NCBI GenBank assembly: GCA_030425785.1
Contig: JAUHYJ010000010.1
Location: forward strand, 1-18,241
Reading direction: 5' to 3'
DNA length: 18,241 nucleotides
Source of the DNA: Acidimicrobiia bacterium
GTDB lineage: Bacteria > Actinomycetota > Acidimicrobiia > Acidimicrobiales > Ilumatobacteraceae
The number at the start of each line of letters is the position of its first letter. The first letter of the stretch is position 1. Shown here one piece after another: positions 15,601-18,241 of the stretch. The translations under genes and the position numbers were made by a program. The notes below the pieces were generated by a model. It ran no database searches and had not been told where the DNA came from. It saw nothing but the letters and a program-made list of their open reading frames with translations.

Positions 15601-15813
15601 CAGGACGTCCTGGAGCGTGTTGTTGAGCGCGTGCCCGAGATGGAGCGCGGCGGTGACGTTGGGCGGTGGGATGACGATCGAGTACGTCGGGACGTCGTCG
15701 GCCACGGGTTCGGCATGGAACACGTCGGACGCGGCCCACGCGGCGCGCACGCCGGGCTCGGCGTCGGCCGGCACGTAGGCCGGGGGCAGCTCGGTACGTT
15801 CGGTGGTACTCAT
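12625..15813 (-). CDS. valS: Valyl-tRNA synthetase
   Basis: A 1062-residue class Ia synthetase that charges tRNA-Val. The HIGH motif appears as HLGH at 58-61, after the diagnostic PPPNVTAALHLGH context, and KMSKS is exact at 640-644. The conserved GTDHAGIATQ is at about 87-96, and CP1 editing-domain motifs such as TTRPETMLGDTAV are present. The anticodon domain begins with GRNFANKLWNATRF near 750. A C-terminal coiled-coil arm rich in Leu/Glu/Arg occupies the last ~70 residues. The protein is longer than the common bacterial form (E. coli about 950). Extra length lies between IPVW and DVLDTWFSS (about 468-555) and after DVRMPVD (about 682-745). The ATG at 15811-15813 has a -10-like TAGCCT ten bases upstream. 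It is a single essential-type housekeeping gene. Confidence 0.97.
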   Translation of the reverse strand: MSTTERTELPPAYVPADAEPGVRAAWAASDVFHAEPVADDVPTYSIVIPPPNVTAALHLGHALNNTLQDVLIRYHRMRGFETLWMPGTDHAGIATQTVVEKRLLAEGVKRLDMGRHAFVARTQEWKDEYERVILDQLAEMGASTDNARTRFTMDEMCATAVQHAFYELFGDGLIYRGKRLVNWDPVTRTALSDDEVEMEEVHGHMWYLRYPLAEPLADGTDHVTVATTRPETMLGDTAVAVNPDDPRAAALVGRTVVLPIVGREIPIVADDYVVMADPESSDAKAQFASGFLKVTPAHDTNDWEIGLRHDLDVINVMGPDGAISDQYGWDDVSDEARPFVGLSREDARRAVVTWFEAHGLLDHVRDYTHSVGHSYRSHVPVEPWLSDQWYVRVTDDRLRGSALRAQVADQIAELPDGVAERTDTTGDGELRFYPDRYARTYYQWHDNIRDWCISRQLWWGHQIPVWIRLVHVDDAGDAIVAALDGHDVDDAVLIESRWTQAGARHLVRRTTETEIEEAVCLPPASTLRRIDREAHTISYHELVEDLEREGYHRDPDVLDTWFSSGLWPMSTMGWPWPEDHPETIGLLDCFNPTSVLSTAREIITLWVSRMVMFNRYFLDGRLPFDDVFIHAMVQDGHGQKMSKSLGNGVDPRDIIHSHGADAMRFALVQMTTDTQDVRMPVDMIDPYTSETFEPEYVTTPAGHTVAAPIQSSPSDPSKQMVSAYGVAAGLVEPTDDLPLARNTSSKFDLGRNFANKLWNATRFALRRLGDTSPLDHPVELANRPVADRWIVARLAQTVDRLDEAIAGYQFNTYADVLYDFVWHDVCDRYLEIVKPTIDDDPEQQVVLANVLDAVLRVMHPVCPFVTETLWPHVSGARRGDVGGLALPTSELLAAAAWPVADASVVDEAIIDRFARADDLIGRIRGLRGAKNVPPKKQIELHAPAAVRELIDSVDGIVEVLCGLAEVHAIGAERPKIASPITFEGSELLVSGLVDDVDLDAERARLQKVIDGKTKQIAGFRGRLGNDGFVNNAAPEVVDQTRRLLADAEADLAAAEQALAHLG

Positions 15814-15823
15814 GCGAGCACTC

Positions 15824-15829
15824 AGGCTA
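15824..15829 (-). promoter_or_regulatory. -10 box (TAGCCT) of valS
   Basis: TAGCCT on the minus strand ends ten bases before the valS ATG, giving a leader of about three or four bases. It lies in the 84-base gap after the glycogen synthase stop. I see no T-box leader, and the gap is too short for one. Confidence 0.38.
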
Positions 15830-15897
15830 GAGGTTGGGGCTCCTGATGACCGCTGACGTTGCCGCCGGCTCGGGTCGGTCGCGGAGGTGATCGGGCG

Positions 15898-17052
15898 TCA
15901 GACGAGGGATTCGTAGATGGCCATCGTCTTCTGCGCGGCGACGTCCCAACCGAAGTGGTCGATGGCGCGTCGCCGGCCCGCTGCGCCCATCGCGGCAGCG
16001 GCGGCGGGGTCGCGTACCACCGCGTTGACCGCGTCGGCGAGGTTCGCCTCGAACTCGGCGGGGGCGTCCGCGTCGTAGTGCACGAGCGAGCCGGTCTCGC
16101 CCGGCACGACGACGTCGGGGATGCCGCCGACGTCGCTCGCCACGACGGCGGTCTCGCACGCCATGGCCTCGAGGTTGACGATGCCGAGCGGTTCGTACAC
16201 CGACGGGCACACGAACACCGTCGAGTGGGTGAGCACCTGGCGCACCTGTTCGCGCGGGAGCATCTCCGACACCAGGAAGACCCCGTCGCGGCGAGCGTGG
16301 AGTGCATCGATGGCGGCGTCGGTCTCGGCCTTCAGCTCGGGCGTGTCGGCGGCACCGGCGAGCAACACGACCTGCACTTCGGGATCGAACGCGAGCGCGG
16401 CGCGCAGGAGGTGCGGCACACCCTTCTGGCGCGTGATCCGGCCGACGAACACCGCCGACGGGCGGTCGAGATCGACCCCCAACCGGTCGAGCACCGAGGT
16501 GTCCGGGTCGGGTGCGTAGAAGTCGGTGTCGATGCCGTTGTGGACGATGTGGATCTTGTTCTCGTCGAGCGACGGGTAGGCGTCGAGCACGTCGGCTCTC
16601 GATCCGTTGCTCACGGCGATCACGGCGTCGGCGGCCTCGTACGCGGTCCGCTCGGCCCACGACGACACCCGATAGCCGCCGCCGAGCTGTTCGGCCTTCC
16701 AGGGCCGGTGCGGCTCGAGCGAGTGTGACGTCACGACGTGCGGGATGCCGTGCAGCAGCTTCGACAGGTGGCCGCCCATGTTGGCGTACCAGGTGTGGGA
16801 GTGGACGATGTCACAGTCGCCCGTCTGGTCGGCCATCGCCAGATCGGCGGCGAGGGTTCGGAGCGCCGCGTTGGCGTCGGCGAGGAACGGCTCGTGCTCG
16901 GAGTGCGCCGTGGCCCCCGGCCGCGGCTCGCCCATGCAGTGCACGTCGACCTCGGCGAGCTCGACGAGTTCTCGGACGAGGAAGTCGACGTGCACCCCGG
17001 CGCCGCCGTAGACGTCGGGCGGATACTCGCGAGTGAGGATCCCGATCCGCAT
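15898..17052 (-). CDS. glgA: Glycogen synthase, actinobacterial type (GlgA/GlgM)
   Basis: A 384-residue GT-B glycosyltransferase of the Corynebacterium-type glycogen synthase family. In mycobacteria its counterpart (GlgM, Rv1212c) uses ADP-glucose and glucose-1-phosphate to make maltose-1-phosphate for the GlgE pathway; older annotation calls it glycogen synthase. The N-terminus has REYPPDVYGGAGVHV at about 8-22, the equivalent of the acceptor-side glycine loop. VFVGRITRQKGVPHLL at about 201-216 holds the nucleotide-phosphate contacts Arg205 and Lys210. EPLGIVNLEAMA at 287-298 is the EX7E motif (Glu287, Glu295). The ATG at 17050-17052 is chosen because the protein motif begins there, although the frame is open back to 17220. 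No other glycogen gene is visible. Whether it makes maltose-1-phosphate or elongates glycogen cannot be decided from sequence. Confidence 0.93.
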   Translation of the reverse strand: MRIGILTREYPPDVYGGAGVHVDFLVRELVELAEVDVHCMGEPRPGATAHSEHEPFLADANAALRTLAADLAMADQTGDCDIVHSHTWYANMGGHLSKLLHGIPHVVTSHSLEPHRPWKAEQLGGGYRVSSWAERTAYEAADAVIAVSNGSRADVLDAYPSLDENKIHIVHNGIDTDFYAPDPDTSVLDRLGVDLDRPSAVFVGRITRQKGVPHLLRAALAFDPEVQVVLLAGAADTPELKAETDAAIDALHARRDGVFLVSEMLPREQVRQVLTHSTVFVCPSVYEPLGIVNLEAMACETAVVASDVGGIPDVVVPGETGSLVHYDADAPAEFEANLADAVNAVVRDPAAAAAMGAAGRRRAIDHFGWDVAAQKTMAIYESLV

Positions 17053-17059
17053 GCCAGCG

Positions 17060-17065
17060 AGCGTA
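17060..17065 (-). promoter_or_regulatory. -10 box (TACGCT) for a leaderless glycogen synthase transcript
   Basis: TACGCT ends seven bases before the ATG at 17052, a spacing that puts the RNA start at or next to the start codon. No Shine-Dalgarno sequence is seen. The upstream side of the box touches a perfect inverted repeat. Confidence 0.48.
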
Positions 17066-17088
17066 CCGCTCCGCCCGGGACGGAGCGG
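17066..17088 (-). terminator. Perfect 8-bp inverted repeat: terminator of the Fpg-like gene or glgA operator
   Basis: CCGCTCCG (17066-17073) and CGGAGCGG (17081-17088) flank a 7-base loop. It starts five bases after the stop codon of the Fpg-like gene, as a terminator would, but no T-run follows. It also fills the -35 and spacer region of the glycogen synthase promoter, so it could be a repressor site. Sequence alone does not separate these roles. Confidence 0.45.
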
Positions 17089-17093
17089 CGTGG

Positions 17094-17933
17094 CTACTTC
17101 AGGAACTTGCTCGTCGTGTTGTCGGCGAGCACCTTGCCGCCGGTCTGACACGTCGCGCAGTAGTTGACGGTGTAGCCGGAGTACTCGACGGCGCGGACCT
17201 CGTCGCCGCACACCGGGCACGGCTCGCCGGCCCGGTGGTGCACGCCGCCCGGGCGATCCTTCGACGAGCTCATGTCCGGCCGCGACCGCTCGTACGCGAG
17301 CCCGTCGTCGATGGCGGCGCCGATCGCGGCCACGAGTCGCTCGGCGCCGTCGAGCCCGAGCCGGCCCGTCATGGCGAACGGGCTGAGCTGTGCCCGGTGG
17401 CAGATCTCGTTGGCGAGCCGTCGACCGAGCCCGGCGATCATGCGTTGGTCGCGGAGGAACCCGTGGATGCGCTGGTTCTTGAGCTCGAGTCGCTCGACGA
17501 GCTCGGGCGCGGTGATCGTGGCCGCCTCGGGGCCGAGCACGTCGAGCGGCGGGGTCGTGAGCGCGTCGCCCGGGGGCAGCGCCCAGATGCCGGCGCGACG
17601 CTCGGTGCCCGCTTCGGTGAGGAGCAGCGCCGGGCCCTCGGCGAACACGAACCGGGCCTGGCCGCCGCGCGGCTTGGCCGCTTGCTTCTCGTCGACCAGC
17701 AGGCGACCGCCCTGCATGAGGTGGACGGCGAACACGACCGGCTCGAACTCGACGAGGAGATACTTGCCGCGACGCCCCACCCGCTGCAGCGCCGACCCGT
17801 AGGCGTCGTCGGGCGCCGGGAGCGCCGTCTTGAGCGCCGTGAACTTGAGGAGCTGCAGCTTCGTCAGGACGTGACCGGCGAACTGCTCGGTGAGCCGCTC
17901 GGCGTGGGCCTCGACCTCGGGCATCTCGGGCAC
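17094..17933 (-). CDS. Fpg/Nei family DNA glycosylase, divergent
   Basis: A 279-residue member of the formamidopyrimidine/endonuclease VIII family that excises oxidised bases and nicks abasic sites. The N-terminus is canonical after removal of Met: Pro2 nucleophile and Glu3 in MPEMPEVE, with Lys57 in RRGKYL. A C-terminal zinc finger is intact, CX2CX16CX2C (Cys239, Cys242, Cys259, Cys262). Two residues usually kept for binding the DNA phosphate are replaced: the Asn of the GNIYA-type motif is Arg171 (GLGRRLANE), and the Arg of the finger hairpin is Tyr254 (SGYTVNYC). GTG at 17931-17933 is the start, because only it places Pro2 correctly; GAGGG at 17941-17945 overlaps the SCP2 stop, suggesting translational coupling. 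It may be an actinobacterial subfamily with altered substrate choice. Confidence 0.9.
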   Translation of the reverse strand: MPEMPEVEAHAERLTEQFAGHVLTKLQLLKFTALKTALPAPDDAYGSALQRVGRRGKYLLVEFEPVVFAVHLMQGGRLLVDEKQAAKPRGGQARFVFAEGPALLLTEAGTERRAGIWALPPGDALTTPPLDVLGPEAATITAPELVERLELKNQRIHGFLRDQRMIAGLGRRLANEICHRAQLSPFAMTGRLGLDGAERLVAAIGAAIDDGLAYERSRPDMSSSKDRPGGVHHRAGEPCPVCGDEVRAVEYSGYTVNYCATCQTGGKVLADNTTSKFLK

Positions 17934-17943
17934 GTCGGGACCC

Positions 17944-18241
17944 TCACTCGTACCGGGTGCGTGCTCGAACCGACGCGAAGACGGCGTCGAGGGCGCCGAA
18001 CACGGGTTGGGCGTCCATGAGCTTCTGGGGGTCGCCCTGGATGGCGATCTTGCCGGTGACGAACGCCTCCTGGGCGTTCATCGCCCCCGTGGCGACGGCG
18101 ACGGCCGTCGCCCAGCCCTGCTGCATCCGGACGTCTTCGGGGTCGGCGGCTCCGGCGCCGAAGGTGGCCTCGCCGTCGCCGACCTGGAGGTGGTACACGA
18201 CGGTGTCCTCGGGGCCGTCCGTCACGACCTGGGTCACACCG
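17944..18241 (-). CDS. SCP2 sterol-carrier domain protein (5' end outside window)
   Basis: The C-terminal ~98 residues of a small SCP2-like lipid-binding protein. Visible is the second half of the fold: alternating strands (VVYHLQVGDGEATFGAG), then the helix with ATAVAVATGAMNAQEAF, and the conserved VTGKIAIQGDPQKLM segment typical of SCP2 domains. Such proteins bind fatty acyl or sterol-like lipids; in actinobacteria they are common, often uncharacterised. The start lies beyond base 18241; an internal GTG at 18237 would cut the fold and is not preferred. Ten bases separate its stop from the Fpg-like gene, so the two are probably co-transcribed. Confidence 0.82.
   Translation of the reverse strand, partial: GVTQVVTDGPEDTVVYHLQVGDGEATFGAGAADPEDVRMQQGWATAVAVATGAMNAQEAFVTGKIAIQGDPQKLMDAQPVFGALDAVFASVRARTRYE

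Noticed and set aside
12595..15846. 1083-residue open frame on the plus strand opposite valS
   Set aside because: It mirrors the whole valS gene, which has exact HIGH and KMSKS motifs; composition is that of a GC-rich antisense shadow.
15814..15897. Possible T-box or other leader RNA before valS
   Set aside because: The gap is only 84 bases, a -10-like box sits ten bases before the ATG, and no T-box sequence is seen.

Overview
The window comes from a high-GC bacterium, most likely an actinobacterium. The supporting signs are a Corynebacterium/Mycobacterium-type glycogen synthase, an NDMA-dependent (mycofactocin-type) alcohol dehydrogenase, an LCP cell-wall ligase beside a Thr-rich L,D-transpeptidase, frequent GTG starts and very short or absent 5' leaders. 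The gene content fits Acidimicrobiia (Ilumatobacter-like), but that placement is recalled from family knowledge and not computed. Coding density is very high: there is no gap over 100 bases, and I see no tRNA, rRNA, CRISPR array, IS element or phage gene.

Layout. At 1-1516 (minus) lie a FAD-linked sugar-lactone oxidase, cut by the window edge, and a small unknown protein with a basic tail. At 1616-5829 (plus) lie an orphan CUT1-type sugar ABC ATPase and a large M16 zinc-peptidase lipoprotein, separated by a strong hairpin that contains the likely ribosome-binding site of the second gene. At 5843-7233 (minus) lie a PhzF-family isomerase and an unknown 170-residue protein. At 7310-10281 (plus) lies a tight three-gene operon: NDMA-dependent alcohol dehydrogenase, MoxR-type AAA+ ATPase and VWA/MIDAS protein. 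At 10285-18241 (minus) lie an LCP-family envelope protein, an L,D-transpeptidase with a repetitive Ser/Thr linker, valyl-tRNA synthetase, glycogen synthase, a divergent Fpg/Nei glycosylase and an SCP2-domain protein cut by the right edge.

How the genes work together. The dehydrogenase/AAA+/VWA operon is the most system-like part. MoxR-VWA pairs mature or insert cofactors into enzymes encoded beside them, and here the neighbour is a dehydrogenase of a family that depends on the peptide-derived cofactor mycofactocin. The LCP protein and the L,D-transpeptidase are adjacent on one strand and both build or modify the cell wall. The SCP2 and Fpg-like genes appear translationally coupled. The rest is a mix of housekeeping and metabolic genes.

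A recurrent regulatory signature is visible: six minus-strand genes have a TA(C/G)(C/G)(C/G)T hexamer ending 6-10 bases before the start codon, as expected for -10 boxes of leaderless or nearly leaderless transcripts.
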